Notes: generated by a model not told the origin, from the sequence alone. Shown: positions 1 through 9,740, counted from the first letter of the stretch. The stretch: DNA of 64,000 nucleotides from Colwellia sp. RSH04 (GCF_003545765.1 NZ_QXIO01000003.1:372001-436000); one strand, 5' to 3'. Program-made: numbers and translations.

Positions 1-215
1 TAAGTAACTCTTCCATTAATCTCAACCGTAATTATCTTAAATTTTGAATCGGCACATTATACCCAAGTCTCTTAAAAATGCGAGCTTAACGCTGCCGATA
101 TCCCTTTTAGTAAATAGCCTTGGAACATTTCTTTGGTGAATAAGACTTTTCGAGCGTGTACAATGTCGCCAATTTAATCACTCACTCGCAATTAACGACA
201 CTGCAGGAAACTCTT

Positions 216-1775
216 ATGGCGAATAAAAAATCAATGGTACTAATGATATTAGATGGCTGGGGCTATAGAAAAGACAGTAAAGCTAATGCCATTTTACAAG
301 CAAACACCCCAGTGCTTGATGATTTAACCGCTAATTACCCAAACATGTTAATTAACACCTCTGGCATGGCTGTTGGATTACCTGAAGGTCAAATGGGTAA
401 CTCAGAAGTAGGTCATGTAAATTTAGGCGCAGGCCGAGTGGTTTATCAAGATTTTACCCGCATAACTAAAGCCATTGCTGATGGCGACTTTCAAACAAAC
501 ACTGTACTTTGCCAAGCAATAGACAAAGCGGTAGCAAATAACAGCGCAGTTCATGTTTTTGGCTTATTATCTCCTGGTGGGGTGCATAGCCACGAAGAAC
601 ACCTGTTCGCTACATTAGAATTAGCAAAACAGCGTGGTGCGAAAAAAATCTACTTACACGCATTTCTTGATGGTCGAGATACACCACCACGCAGTGCTCA
701 AGCTTCATTAGAAAAAGCACAACAAGTGTTAGCTAACATAAGTGAAGAAAATGGTATTGAAGCACAAATTGCTTCAGTTATCGGTCGTTACTTCGCCATG
801 GATAGAGATCAACGTTGGGATCGTGTTGAAAAAGCATACAACCTGATGGTTGAGGGCAAAGCAGATTACCAATTTCCTGATGCGGTATCCGCTTTAAAAG
901 CGGCTTATGATCGTGATGAGAACGATGAGTTTGTCAGTGCCAGCGCAATTACTGATCAACAAAACAATACCATTGAAGTGAATGATAACGATGCCATGAT
1001 ATTCATGAACTTTAGAGCCGATAGAGCACGTCAATTTACCCGCTGTTTTACTGAACAAGCATTCGATGGTTTTAATCGTAACAAAGTACCAAACATTGCT
1101 GATTTTGTTATGTTAACTCAATACTCTGCTGACATTGATACTAGCTGCGCATTTGCGCCAGAAGCATTAAACAATGTGCTAGGTGAGTGGTTAGCGAAAC
1201 ATCAAAAAACACAATTACGCATTTCAGAAACTGAAAAATATGCGCACGTTACATTTTTCTTTAGTGGTGGCAAAGAAGACACCTTCCAAGGTGAAGAACG
1301 TATTTTAGTGCCTTCACCAGAGGTAGCCACTTATGATTTACAACCTGAAATGAATTCAAACTTGTTAACCGATAAATTAGTCGCAGCCATCGAGAGTGGT
1401 GAACATGATGTGATTATTTGTAATTACCCCAATGGCGATATGGTCGGTCATACGGGTGACTTTGACGCTGCGGTAAAAGCCTGTGAAGCGGTAGATTATT
1501 CGGTAGGAAGAGTTGTTGCTGCACTGAAGAAAACAGGCGGCGAATGTTTAATTACCGCTGATCACGGCAATGCCGAGCAAATGCTTGACGATACAACAGG
1601 TCAAGCACACACTGCACATACCTGTGAACCAGTACCACTCATTTATGTAGGTCGTCAGGCGATACCTGCAGAATCAGGTACGTTAAGCGACATTTCACCT
1701 ACGTTACTGCACCTTTTAGGGATGGAGCAACCACAAGAAATGACCGGTTCTGTTTTAATGAAGCTAGCCAAGTAA
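216..1775 (+). CDS. gpmI: 2,3-bisphosphoglycerate-independent phosphoglycerate mutase
   Basis: Interconverts 3- and 2-phosphoglycerate in cytoplasmic glycolysis and gluconeogenesis through a phosphoserine intermediate with two Mn ions. The protein has 519 residues, the usual length. It opens with the family N-terminus (LDGWGYR at 12-18) and carries GNSEVGH with the catalytic Ser63 plus the C-terminal metal motifs [11 protein letters not shown] and TADHGNAEQ. The frame stays open upstream to an ATG at 156, but the start at 216 is chosen because AGGAA lies 6 bases before it and the family begins here; the extra 20 residues match nothing in the family. envC follows after 26 bases, the usual gammaproteobacterial arrangement. 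Confidence 0.98.
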   Translation: MANKKSMVLMILDGWGYRKDSKANAILQANTPVLDDLTANYPNMLINTSGMAVGLPEGQMGNSEVGHVNLGAGRVVYQDFTRITKAIADGDFQTNTVLCQAIDKAVANNSAVHVFGLLSPGGVHSHEEHLFATLELAKQRGAKKIYLHAFLDGRDTPPRSAQASLEKAQQVLANISEENGIEAQIASVIGRYFAMDRDQRWDRVEKAYNLMVEGKADYQFPDAVSALKAAYDRDENDEFVSASAITDQQNNTIEVNDNDAMIFMNFRADRARQFTRCFTEQAFDGFNRNKVPNIADFVMLTQYSADIDTSCAFAPEALNNVLGEWLAKHQKTQLRISETEKYAHVTFFFSGGKEDTFQGEERILVPSPEVATYDLQPEMNSNLLTDKLVAAIESGEHDVIICNYPNGDMVGHTGDFDAAVKACEAVDYSVGRVVAALKKTGGECLITADHGNAEQMLDDTTGQAHTAHTCEPVPLIYVGRQAIPAESGTLSDISPTLLHLLGMEQPQEMTGSVLMKLAK

Positions 1776-1801
1776 GGTTTAAATCATTACACTCGGTAAC
1801 C

Positions 1802-3001
1802 ATGAGAAAAAATTGTTGTATATCCAAGTTTTGGCGAAAACCTAAAAAAAGCTCAATAACGAGAATAAGCTTGCTTTGCGTAAGCTTATTCTTTGCTAAT
1901 GCTATGCCGTTCGCTGCAGAGAAAATTGACGCTAACGAAAAGGCACAACAAGAAAACAAAGCGAAACTCGAAAACATACAAAAGGCGATTGCTAAACAAG
2001 AATCAAATATTTTTGATACTAATAAAAAGCGAAGCGCCTTAGAAAAAGAGCTTAAACGTGATGATATGGCCATTGCTAAAGTCGCAAGAGCCATTAACAA
2101 TATAGAGAATCAGCTAGTAGAGCGCCAGCAACAAATCAGTGTATTGGCAAAAGAAAAACAACAACTCACCCAAGAAAAAATTAAACAAGAATCCTTATTA
2201 GCCAAACAGTTACGTTCTGCCTACACCACTGGCCAACACGATTATTTAAAGCTATTACTTAATCAAGAGCAAAGCGAAAAAATTCAACGTACCGTAAGTT
2301 ACTATCATTATTTAAATAAAGCGCGCATTGAAGAAATAGAGACGTATCAAACAACCATAGCGCAGTTATTAGAAGTCACTACTGCACATCAAGAAAAAAT
2401 TGAACAACTTGAGCAACTAAAAGTCAGCCAAAATCAACAAGCGAAACTACTCAAAAGCACTAAAGCTAAACGTAGTAAAACCTTAGCCAACTTAAGTAAG
2501 CAGTTACTATCTAGTCAACAGCAATTAACTAAACTAAAATCTGAAGAAAATAACTTAAACGCTGCGTTACAAAAGCTAAGTCAATTAATACAAGCTGAAA
2601 TAAGCCTCACCGGGTTAAGTAAATTAAAACGAAAATTATCTTGGCCAGTAAAAGGGCGAATGCTCCATCGTTTTGGTAGCCGAAAGCAAGGCTATTTAAC
2701 CTGGAAAGGGATGATGATATCAGCCCCTATTGGCAGACAAGTGCAATCAATTCATAACGGTACAATTTTATTTTCAGATTGGCTTAAAGGTTATGGTTTA
2801 TTAACGGTAATTGACCATGGCAATGGCTATATGAGCTTATATGCTCATAATCAAACACTTTTAAAATCTGTTGGTGATCGAGTAGAAACCGGAGAGCCAA
2901 TTGCGTTAGTTGGACAAAGTGGTGGCCAAGAACAATCGGGGCTCTATTTTGAAATTCGTCATCGCGGTAAAGCGGTTAATCCTAAGCTATGGTGTAAATA
3001 G
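1802..3001 (+). CDS. envC: Murein hydrolase activator EnvC
   Basis: Periplasmic divisome-associated activator of the septal amidases AmiA/AmiB. The 399 residues comprise a basic N-terminus with a hydrophobic export segment (about 22-38), a long Lys/Gln/Glu-rich coiled coil (about 45-275) and a C-terminal LytM/M23 domain (about 280-399). The LytM domain is degenerate: the first HxxxD metal site is missing and the last motif reads YFEIRHRG rather than HxH. This is known for EnvC, which activates amidases but does not cut murein itself. It follows gpmI and precedes the YibQ-type gene, a conserved trio that is probably co-transcribed. Confidence 0.95.
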   Translation: MRKNCCISKFWRKPKKSSITRISLLCVSLFFANAMPFAAEKIDANEKAQQENKAKLENIQKAIAKQESNIFDTNKKRSALEKELKRDDMAIAKVARAINNIENQLVERQQQISVLAKEKQQLTQEKIKQESLLAKQLRSAYTTGQHDYLKLLLNQEQSEKIQRTVSYYHYLNKARIEEIETYQTTIAQLLEVTTAHQEKIEQLEQLKVSQNQQAKLLKSTKAKRSKTLANLSKQLLSSQQQLTKLKSEENNLNAALQKLSQLIQAEISLTGLSKLKRKLSWPVKGRMLHRFGSRKQGYLTWKGMMISAPIGRQVQSIHNGTILFSDWLKGYGLLTVIDHGNGYMSLYAHNQTLLKSVGDRVETGEPIALVGQSGGQEQSGLYFEIRHRGKAVNPKLWCK

Positions 3002-3063
3002 GTCGTTTTAATGTTACCGTTTATCTGTTTCCCTATCTTCTTATATAAGAGCTATTTATCAAT

Positions 3064-3822
3064 ATGAAAAAAATACTTTCTGCCCTGCTCTGCTATTGCC
3101 TTTTGTCTTGTTCTACCCTAGCGAATTCACCTGCTAGAGTCGCCATTATTATCGATGATATGGGATACCGCTATACCGACAAACATGCATTAAGCCTACC
3201 GGGAGATATTACCTATTCAATATTGCCCCATACCACTTTTGGCAAAAAATTAGCTGTTGCGGCCAATGAAAATCATCATGAAGTGCTTTTGCATATTCCG
3301 ATGGAAGCAACCAATGGCAAAAAATTAGGCCCTGGCGCTTTAACCATTGATATGGATGAAAGGGCTATTTATCAAAGTTTACAAAAGTCATTTGAGGAAA
3401 TTCCATTTGCCATAGGTATTAATAACCATATGGGAAGTCGGCTAACTGAGTTATATGAGCCAATGGCTTGGACGATGTTATTTTTAAAACAAAATGATTT
3501 GTTTTTTCTAGATAGTAAAACAAGCCCTAAATCTCAAGCAGAGCAAGCAGCAAAAGACTTCGGTGTACCCGTTAAAGCTCGTCATGTTTTTCTAGACAAC
3601 CAATTAGACAGTGAATATATCAAAGGGCAGTTTTTAGAGTTGATTCAATTGGCAAATAAGCGTCAAATTGCCATTGCTATTGCACACCCTCACCCAGAAA
3701 CTATTGAGAATTTACAGCAACTCATCCCTACCTTAGCGCAATATAATATTGAGCTAGTGCCACTTTCACGCTTATACCCTACAAACTCACTAGCAAAACA
3801 CAGTGGAATGGTTAGTGAGTAA
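3064..3822 (+). CDS. Divergent polysaccharide deacetylase family protein (YibQ type)
   Basis: Periplasmic protein of 252 residues with a cleavable signal peptide (1-20, cysteine-rich hydrophobic core ending in STLA). The domain is the NodB-like divergent polysaccharide deacetylase fold formerly called DUF610. Recognisable motifs are IIIDDMGY (28-35, paired aspartates), LLHIPMEA, NNHMGSRLT, DSKTSP and IAHPHPET near the C-terminus. These are candidate metal and substrate residues by analogy with polysaccharide deacetylases. The true substrate is not established. The position directly downstream of envC suggests a cell-envelope role and probable co-expression. Confidence 0.9.
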   Translation: MKKILSALLCYCLLSCSTLANSPARVAIIIDDMGYRYTDKHALSLPGDITYSILPHTTFGKKLAVAANENHHEVLLHIPMEATNGKKLGPGALTIDMDERAIYQSLQKSFEEIPFAIGINNHMGSRLTELYEPMAWTMLFLKQNDLFFLDSKTSPKSQAEQAAKDFGVPVKARHVFLDNQLDSEYIKGQFLELIQLANKRQIAIAIAHPHPETIENLQQLIPTLAQYNIELVPLSRLYPTNSLAKHSGMVSE

Positions 3823-3884
3823 GAGGTGATTTTTCTGATATTGGCAATAACCTTATAGGGGTTGTATTGTTAATGACTTCCTCA

Positions 3885-4649
3885 TTACAAAGAAATATCA
3901 TGCTCTTGTAATAATTGATGTAAATACTTAACAGGTATAGCATAAGTAATACCGCTCGGCTTTTCGATAACGGCTTCCTTAGTCTCTTGCACAAAGACTT
4001 TATTAATAACGCCAACCACTTCACCTGTTTTTTGATCATACATAGCACTACCACTATTACCCGGATAAGCCGTTGCATCTAACTGGTAAACTAAATATGG
4101 GTTTCGTAAACTCTTTAGCATTTTAATACTAATTTGCCCTGCTGATGGCACGGGCACAATAGTAGGTGTAGTACTAGCAATAATCCCTCGATGAGTTACA
4201 GGATATAGCCCTAGAACAGCACCGATAGGAAAACCAGTAAAAGCAATAGAAGTGCCATCTGGAATAAAGGCACCTTGAGCTAACGTTAGCGCAGGTAATC
4301 GCGCTCCTTCTAATTTAAGTAGCGCCAAATCATAACGCTGAGATGTTGCAATAGTCTCTGCTTGCCTAACTTTAGCTTCTCTACCTGAGCCAATAAAAAC
4401 GGCCATTTTTTGCAATAAGGCATCATCAAGCATTTCAGGTAATACATGTGCATTCGTGACAATATAACTTCCATCACCAATAACAAACCCTGTGCCTCGT
4501 AATACATTCTGCGGCCTGCTAGTAGGTGTATGAGTACCAATACCGACAACAGACGGTTTCACTTTAGCAACAACCGTCACTAAATCAGCCTGACATTGAA
4601 AGCTTACTAGCATAGCAACTAGTACTATCCATTGAACTAAACGTTCCAT
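3885..4649 (-). CDS. Trypsin-like periplasmic serine protease without PDZ domain
   Basis: The 254 residues start with a signal peptide (1-21, cleavage after FQCQA) and form one chymotrypsin-fold domain of the S1C/DegP type. The catalytic triad is visible: His68 in TNAHVL, Asp107 in YDLALL and Ser199 in GNSGS. HtrA/DegP proteases carry one or two PDZ domains after this domain; here the protein ends just after the protease fold (IPVKYLHQLLQEHD). It is therefore a stand-alone protease whose substrates and control cannot be read from sequence. It is convergent with the YibQ-type gene (62 bases apart) and divergent from the patatin gene. Confidence 0.85.
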   Translation of the reverse strand: MERLVQWIVLVAMLVSFQCQADLVTVVAKVKPSVVGIGTHTPTSRPQNVLRGTGFVIGDGSYIVTNAHVLPEMLDDALLQKMAVFIGSGREAKVRQAETIATSQRYDLALLKLEGARLPALTLAQGAFIPDGTSIAFTGFPIGAVLGLYPVTHRGIIASTTPTIVPVPSAGQISIKMLKSLRNPYLVYQLDATAYPGNSGSAMYDQKTGEVVGVINKVFVQETKEAVIEKPSGITYAIPVKYLHQLLQEHDISL

Positions 4650-4855
4650 GTTTCTCCACCCTTAGACCTAACGATCTCGTTGTATTCACTTTTCTTATGT
4701 TCAGTTTCGCAAAATTACCAAGATTGTCCATAATTAATACCAAGATACCCATAGGTTACTTGTTAATTATCGATGACTTCACTGTTAACTCATTTTAGCA
4801 CTAAAGCATATGATAAAGGTCATGCGCTGCTTAGTTAATGGATTAAGGAGACTAA

Positions 4856-5683
4856 ATGAAAAAAAGCATTGTCCCTATTTTTGCTGGTGGAGGCACAAGG
4901 CTGCCTGCGCATTTAGGGGTGCTCAAAGCATTAGAGATTCTTGATGTTCCTTTTACCGATCTGGTCGGTGTTTCAGGTGGTAGTATTATCGCTAGCTTTT
5001 ATGCCGCTGGATTATCAATTAATGACATCAAAAAAATAGCCTTGCAAACAAACTACAATGAATTTAGAGAGTTTTCTCTGGTTAAATTAATTCGACATGG
5101 GGGCTTGAGTTCTGGGGATGCTTTCGAAAAATGGGTAGATCACCATTTACAAGGTAAAACATTTAGCCAATTATCAATGAAACTTCATGTAGTTGCTACC
5201 GATGTCACTAATGGTAAACCCGTTATATTCGATGCAGAACGTACACCCGATATGAAAGTCTCTCAAGCAGTGCGCTTTTCTATGTCAATTCCACTAGTTT
5301 TTAGTTTTAAACCCTTTGGCAAACGTATTATGGTTGATGGAAGTATTCTTTCAGAAGATGCCTTGCATCGAGATTGGGATCATCAGGGTACACCCGTTCT
5401 ATGTTTTCGATTACGCGGTGAACATGAATACGACAGTTTAAATGTGAATGGTTTCTTTCCAATATTTAATTACGTAACTTTGCTTATTAGAACATTCATG
5501 ACTACTATTTCACGCGAATACATAAATGATACTTTTTGGCATAATACTATTGTAATCAATATAGGTGAGTACTCTGCGGTTGACTTTAAAATGAATAAAG
5601 AACAAAAACATGATTTATACAAAGTAGGATTACAAACAGCCCTAGAAATAGTACCGATTAAACTTGCCTATAAACACACCTAA
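4856..5683 (+). CDS. Patatin-like phospholipase
   Basis: Predicted lipid acyl hydrolase of 275 residues with the Ser/Asp dyad of patatins. The oxyanion-hole region is AGGGTRLPAHLGVL (10-23), the nucleophile elbow is GVSGG with Ser40, and the catalytic Asp160 lies in VDGS. The glycine usually found three residues after GGG is Leu15 here, a variant of the motif. There is no signal peptide, so it is probably cytoplasmic or peripheral to the inner membrane. A strong ribosome site (AAGGAG) precedes the ATG. It is the first gene of a same-strand group with the ligase, decarboxylase, acyltransferase and oxidase genes; supplying fatty acids to them is an inference. Confidence 0.88.
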   Translation: MKKSIVPIFAGGGTRLPAHLGVLKALEILDVPFTDLVGVSGGSIIASFYAAGLSINDIKKIALQTNYNEFREFSLVKLIRHGGLSSGDAFEKWVDHHLQGKTFSQLSMKLHVVATDVTNGKPVIFDAERTPDMKVSQAVRFSMSIPLVFSFKPFGKRIMVDGSILSEDALHRDWDHQGTPVLCFRLRGEHEYDSLNVNGFFPIFNYVTLLIRTFMTTISREYINDTFWHNTIVINIGEYSAVDFKMNKEQKHDLYKVGLQTALEIVPIKLAYKHT

Positions 5684-5732
5684 TCACGAGCCAACTTAAG
5701 CTTCTCTTTAAAGTTTTTACTCAAACAATTAC

Positions 5733-5762
5733 TTGCTTGATACGCAAAATCATTGCCATAAT
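5733..5762 (+). promoter_or_regulatory. Possible sigma-70-like promoter before the ligase gene
   Basis: TTGCTT (5733-5738) and CATAAT (5757-5762) are separated by 18 bases and lie 60 bases before the ATG at 5822. This is a moderate match in AT-rich DNA, and the ligase gene could equally be read through from the patatin gene. Confidence 0.35.
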
Positions 5763-5821
5763 ACCTGTAGGATAATTTTCTACGATTTAGGGCCTTTCGA
5801 TCTAAGTCATCAGGATGATAA

Positions 5822-7414
5822 ATGCTTAACTATATTCATGAACTGATCAGTCAACGTGCTGAGTTAACACCACGTTCAACAGCATTGCAAGTCAAAGAAA
5901 ACAGGCTTAGTTATCAGCAATTACATCTTCAAGTTCAAGAATTCTCTTGCTATCTAGCTCGTTTTTCTAAACCTGAACAACGTATTGGTATCTATCTTAA
6001 TAAAAATATAGAAAATGTTGTCACTATGTTCGCTTGTTCAGTCGCTGAACTCATTTTTGTGCCAATAAACCCCGTGTTAAAGTCTGCTCAAGTTCAACAT
6101 ATTGTTGATGACTGCCAAATTCAGACCTTAGTAACAAACAAAGCAAGGTTGGCAGGTTTAGCTAAGGTACTGCCATCACTAAGCTCAATAGAAAATATAA
6201 TCATCATTGATGCTAATTCAACAGACATTGAAGAATTTTCTGATAATTTTCCAATCATTAATTTCACCGAATGGCCAAAAAACGTAACGGCTATAGAGTC
6301 GAGTCTACCAAAGGGTAGAGATCGCTCTTCTCATGATCTAGCTTGTATTCTTTACACCTCAGGAAGTACTGGTAACCCTAAGGGGATTATGATCAGTCAT
6401 CACAATTTAATTTTGGGTGCGGAGTCAGTAAGTCAGTATTTACAAAACACTGCCAAAGATAAAATTCTTGCCGTACTGCCATTAAGCTTTGATTACGGTT
6501 TAAACCAACTAACCTGCAGTTTTTTAGTCGGGGCACAGTGTATTTTACTTGATTATTTATTTGCTAAAGATGTCATAAACGCAATTGAAAAGTATGATAT
6601 TACAGGCTTAGCAGCTGTTCCTGCTCTCTGGTCACAATTATGTCAAATTAATTGGCAGCAGCAACAAGTAAAGTCTATACGTTACTTTACTAATTCTGGT
6701 GGTGTATTAGCACAGCAGCACCTTGACATATTACGAACTAGAATGCCAAAGGCAAAACCATTCCTTATGTATGGCTTAACGGAGGCATTTCGCTCAACAT
6801 ACCTTTCGCCTGATGAAATAGATAAGAGAGTCGGCTCTATAGGTAAAGCGATTCCCAATGCAGAGATTAAAGTATTACGCTCAGATGGATCAGAATGCGA
6901 TGTAGGCGAAGAAGGTCAACTCGTTCATATTGGCCCATTAGTCACTTTAGGTTATTGGCAGAACCCTGCTAAAACGAAAGAGCGTTTTAAGCCCTATGGC
7001 AATGCCAATAACATTGCCGTGTTCTCGGGTGATTATGTCAAAAAAGATAGCGATGGCTTCTTATATTTTGTTGGCAGACACGATGAAATGATAAAAACAT
7101 CAGGTTATCGTGTAAGCCCTAGCGAAATTGAAGAATGCTTATCTAGCTTAAGCGTAGTATCAACTGCCGTTGTCTTTGGCAAGCCTGATAGTCATTTAGG
7201 CCAATTAATTATTGCGCAAGTTCAATTAGCAGAACAACATAAATCAGCTCATGAGTTAACGGCACTAAAGCAAGAAATTAATCAAACATGCAAAAAACAG
7301 CTTGCTAACTATATGCAACCCCATGAGCTCTATTTTATTGATGAATTTCCAATCAATGCTAATGGTAAAATTGATAGAAATAAAGTGCGATTAAACTACC
7401 TAGCCAACTTGTAA
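5822..7414 (+). CDS. AMP-forming acyl-CoA ligase, exosortase A system-associated type
   Basis: ANL-superfamily adenylating enzyme of 530 residues that activates a carboxylate as an acyl-AMP. The P-loop motif is LYTSGSTGNPKG (177-188), YGLTEAFRSTY marks the A5 region, SGDYVKKDSDGFLYFVGR and MIKTSGYRVSPSEIEE mark the hinge and C-terminal lobe, and NGKIDRNK carries the catalytic Lys. The stretch LPLSFDYGLNQL, the YGLTEAFRSTY region and the hinge resemble, from memory, the family annotated as exosortase A system-associated acyl-CoA ligase (TIGR03098). AGGA precedes the ATG by 6 bases. The decarboxylase gene starts 13 bases later, the usual pairing for this family. The substrate is unknown. Confidence 0.9.
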   Translation: MLNYIHELISQRAELTPRSTALQVKENRLSYQQLHLQVQEFSCYLARFSKPEQRIGIYLNKNIENVVTMFACSVAELIFVPINPVLKSAQVQHIVDDCQIQTLVTNKARLAGLAKVLPSLSSIENIIIIDANSTDIEEFSDNFPIINFTEWPKNVTAIESSLPKGRDRSSHDLACILYTSGSTGNPKGIMISHHNLILGAESVSQYLQNTAKDKILAVLPLSFDYGLNQLTCSFLVGAQCILLDYLFAKDVINAIEKYDITGLAAVPALWSQLCQINWQQQQVKSIRYFTNSGGVLAQQHLDILRTRMPKAKPFLMYGLTEAFRSTYLSPDEIDKRVGSIGKAIPNAEIKVLRSDGSECDVGEEGQLVHIGPLVTLGYWQNPAKTKERFKPYGNANNIAVFSGDYVKKDSDGFLYFVGRHDEMIKTSGYRVSPSEIEECLSSLSVVSTAVVFGKPDSHLGQLIIAQVQLAEQHKSAHELTALKQEINQTCKKQLANYMQPHELYFIDEFPINANGKIDRNKVRLNYLANL

Positions 7415-7427
7415 GCAGCTAAGATGA

Positions 7428-8699
7428 GTGAGTAACATTTTGACAATGAAAACAGATAATAAAACTATGGCACATCAACACAATTTTACTATACAAAATA
7501 ACGCTATTTCAGTGGCTGACCATTCAATTGATCATATTGCCCAAATGCTAGGTGGTACGCCATTTTATGTTTATGATAAACAACAAATTATCGATAGAAT
7601 CGACGCTTTAAAAGTCTTATTACCTCCTCAAGTCAAGTTGCACTATGCAATAAAAGCAAACCCACTGCCAAGCCTAGTACACATGATTGCACAGCATGTT
7701 TCTGGTTTTGATGTTGCGTCAACTCAAGAAATGCTACTAGCATTACAAACCAATATTTCTGCAACAGACATTAGTTTTGCAGGTCCTGGTAAAACAGAGC
7801 AAGACTTACGTTCAGCTATCATAGCTAATGTGACTTTGCATGTAGAATCAACAAACGAATTATCATCTATTCAAACAATTGCGAGTAGCTTGAATAAAAA
7901 AGCCAACATCGCTATTCGCGTAAATCCATTGTTTGAATTAAAAGCTTCAGGAATGAAAATGTCTGGAGGCTCGAAACCTTTCGGCATTGATGAAGAGCAT
8001 ATTGACACCATTCTTCAAGAGATAGATCACACGGTCATCAAACTTTGCGGCTTTCATATTTATTCAGGCTCGCAAAACCTCAATGCCGATGCGCTTATTG
8101 AGTGCCAAAAGCAAACGCTTTCGTTAGCCAATAATCTGGTTTCTTTAGCACAGCAACACAATCATAAACAGTTAATTTACATCAACATAGGTGGCGGCCT
8201 AGGCGTACCATATTTTAGTCATGAAAAACCTTTAGCAGTAGACAAGGTTTTTCAGCATTTAACTTCAGCATTGACCCAATACCAAAGTAACTTAGCTAAC
8301 ATCGAAATTGTTATCGAACTTGGGCGACACTTAGTCGCTGAAGCTGGGTTATATGTCACTAAGGTTATCGACAAAAAAGAATCGCGCGGGCAGCAATATC
8401 TTGTCTGTGATGGGGGGTTACATCATCATTTAGCTAATTCAGGAAACTTTGGGCAAGTGATTAGAAAAAACTATCCTGTAAGGCTTGAGCAACAGCACAC
8501 TCCCATTGATGACTCGACCGAAACCGTCTCGGTAGTTGGCCCTTTATGCACTCCTCTTGATATTTTGGCAGAAAAGGTAACACTACCTACAGCCAACATA
8601 GGAGACTACTTTATTATTTTTCAATCAGGTGCTTATGGTGCATCAGCGAGTCCAGTTAACTTTTTAAGTCAGCCTGCTTTAAAAGAAATTTTATTATAA
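7428..8699 (+). CDS. PLP-dependent decarboxylase, exosortase A system-associated type
   Basis: Fold-type III PLP enzyme of the DAP/ornithine decarboxylase superfamily, 423 residues, with the PLP lysine in HYAIKANPLP (Lys76), the glycine loop NIGGGLGVPY and the late motifs GPLCTPLD and QSGAYGASASP. The phrases DGGLHHHLANSGNFGQV and FQSGAYG strongly recall the family described as exosortase A system-associated pyridoxal-dependent decarboxylase (TIGR03099). It is paired with the adenylating enzyme upstream. The start is uncertain: a GTG at 7428 and ATGs at 7446 and 7467 are in frame, and none has a clear ribosome site. The amino-acid substrate cannot be assigned. Confidence 0.9.
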   Translation: MSNILTMKTDNKTMAHQHNFTIQNNAISVADHSIDHIAQMLGGTPFYVYDKQQIIDRIDALKVLLPPQVKLHYAIKANPLPSLVHMIAQHVSGFDVASTQEMLLALQTNISATDISFAGPGKTEQDLRSAIIANVTLHVESTNELSSIQTIASSLNKKANIAIRVNPLFELKASGMKMSGGSKPFGIDEEHIDTILQEIDHTVIKLCGFHIYSGSQNLNADALIECQKQTLSLANNLVSLAQQHNHKQLIYINIGGGLGVPYFSHEKPLAVDKVFQHLTSALTQYQSNLANIEIVIELGRHLVAEAGLYVTKVIDKKESRGQQYLVCDGGLHHHLANSGNFGQVIRKNYPVRLEQQHTPIDDSTETVSVVGPLCTPLDILAEKVTLPTANIGDYFIIFQSGAYGASASPVNFLSQPALKEILL

Positions 8700-8804
8700 C
8701 AAGGTTAAATAGGTGTATTTTTTGAGCTTATAATACGGCTATCTGCAAGGAAGCAGCTATACTTATATTAGTTAATTTTGTCAGTAGTTTTTATTTTGGT
8801 TGTA

Positions 8805-8832
8805 ACCTAATTTAGGTACAGGATAAACCTGT
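8805..8832. repeat. Two adjacent small inverted repeats upstream of the LuxI-like gene
   Basis: ACCTAA-T-TTAGGT (8805-8817) is a perfect palindrome. It is immediately followed by ACAGG-ATAAA-CCTGT (8818-8832). Together they lie 25-53 bases before the acyltransferase ATG at 8858. They could form leader hairpins or be an operator; their function is unknown. Confidence 0.5.
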
Positions 8833-8857
8833 GTAAATAATATTCTATGGAATAATA

Positions 8858-9676
8858 ATGAATTGGAACAAGCGCCTATTAAAAACTCCCGTCCTTGGTG
8901 ATATCACCAAGAAAATTGTTTCAATTAAAGCAAGCAGAGAAGCGCACAGCATTGCTGATCACTTTACCCAATTTCTGCAACCGCAAATTGCCACTAGCGA
9001 ACAATTAAGAAGTGAGGTATTCAAAATTAGACACAACGTCTATTGTGAAGAACTTGCCTTTGAAAAGATTCAAGCAAATGGTGAAGAAAAAGACGAGTTT
9101 GATGACCAATCAATTTTCTCACTCATTAAACATAAACCTACAGATACTTACACCAGCTGTGTACGCTTAGTAAAAGCTAGCGGCCCTGGGGAAAAACTAC
9201 CCATTGAGAAGTATTGCTTAGATTCAATCACTAATACTAACTTAAGTCCAGAACGCTTTAATCGCGCAGAAATAGCCGAAATATCACGTCTTGCAGTAAA
9301 AGCTGACTTTAGACGACGCCAAGCAGATCAATTTAAAGGCTCTAGCACTGGTGTCATTAGCGAAATTACCTATTCTGAAACTGAATTACGTTGCTTTCCT
9401 TTTATAGCCATTGGCTTATATATGGCAGCTGCTACCATGGGGATGAATACAGGCATTCGACATGTTTACGTGATGATGGAGCCTAGATTAGCTCGAAGTA
9501 TGAAATTTATAGGGATTACTTTTCAACAATTAGGAGCGCCGGTTGAGTATCACGGTTTACGAGCTCCCTATTATATTAGCCCCGATATTTTTATGAAAAA
9601 TTTATCACCGGGATTTAGAAGCTTATATCAAACTATCGAATTAGATATTTGCCAGCAACTCGAACAAGTTAACTAG
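8858..9676 (+). CDS. PEP-CTERM/exosortase system-associated acyltransferase (LuxI/GNAT-like)
   Basis: Predicted acyltransferase of 272 residues, distantly related to acyl-homoserine-lactone synthases. LuxI-like landmarks are LRSEVFKIRHNVYCEELAF (about 46-64), DEFDDQS with the conserved acidic residues, SCVRLVK and EISRLAVKADFRRR. This architecture fits the family described as exosortase-associated acyltransferase (TIGR03694). By family analogy it transfers an acyl group from acyl-ACP or acyl-CoA to an amine; the product is unknown. No exosortase is in the window. It sits 158 bases after the decarboxylase gene and 64 before the oxidase gene on the same strand. Confidence 0.85.
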   Translation: MNWNKRLLKTPVLGDITKKIVSIKASREAHSIADHFTQFLQPQIATSEQLRSEVFKIRHNVYCEELAFEKIQANGEEKDEFDDQSIFSLIKHKPTDTYTSCVRLVKASGPGEKLPIEKYCLDSITNTNLSPERFNRAEIAEISRLAVKADFRRRQADQFKGSSTGVISEITYSETELRCFPFIAIGLYMAAATMGMNTGIRHVYVMMEPRLARSMKFIGITFQQLGAPVEYHGLRAPYYISPDIFMKNLSPGFRSLYQTIELDICQQLEQVN

Positions 9677-9740
9677 AAGTAACTAATACGGACTATTAAC
9701 TCGCCCTCTACTGCATTAGACATAATTATGGAGCTTATGA

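Noticed and set aside
156-215. Upstream in-frame extension of gpmI
   Set aside because: The ATG at 216 has AGGAA at the right distance and matches the family N-terminus; the extra 20 residues resemble nothing in the family.
1699-2100. Antisense frame of 133 codons across the gpmI end and envC
   Set aside because: It lies opposite two confidently assigned genes and its product has no recognisable domain; it is composition-driven.
8805-8832. Canonical lux box
   Set aside because: ACCT and CCTGT elements are there but not as one 20-base dyad, and no LuxR-type gene is nearby.
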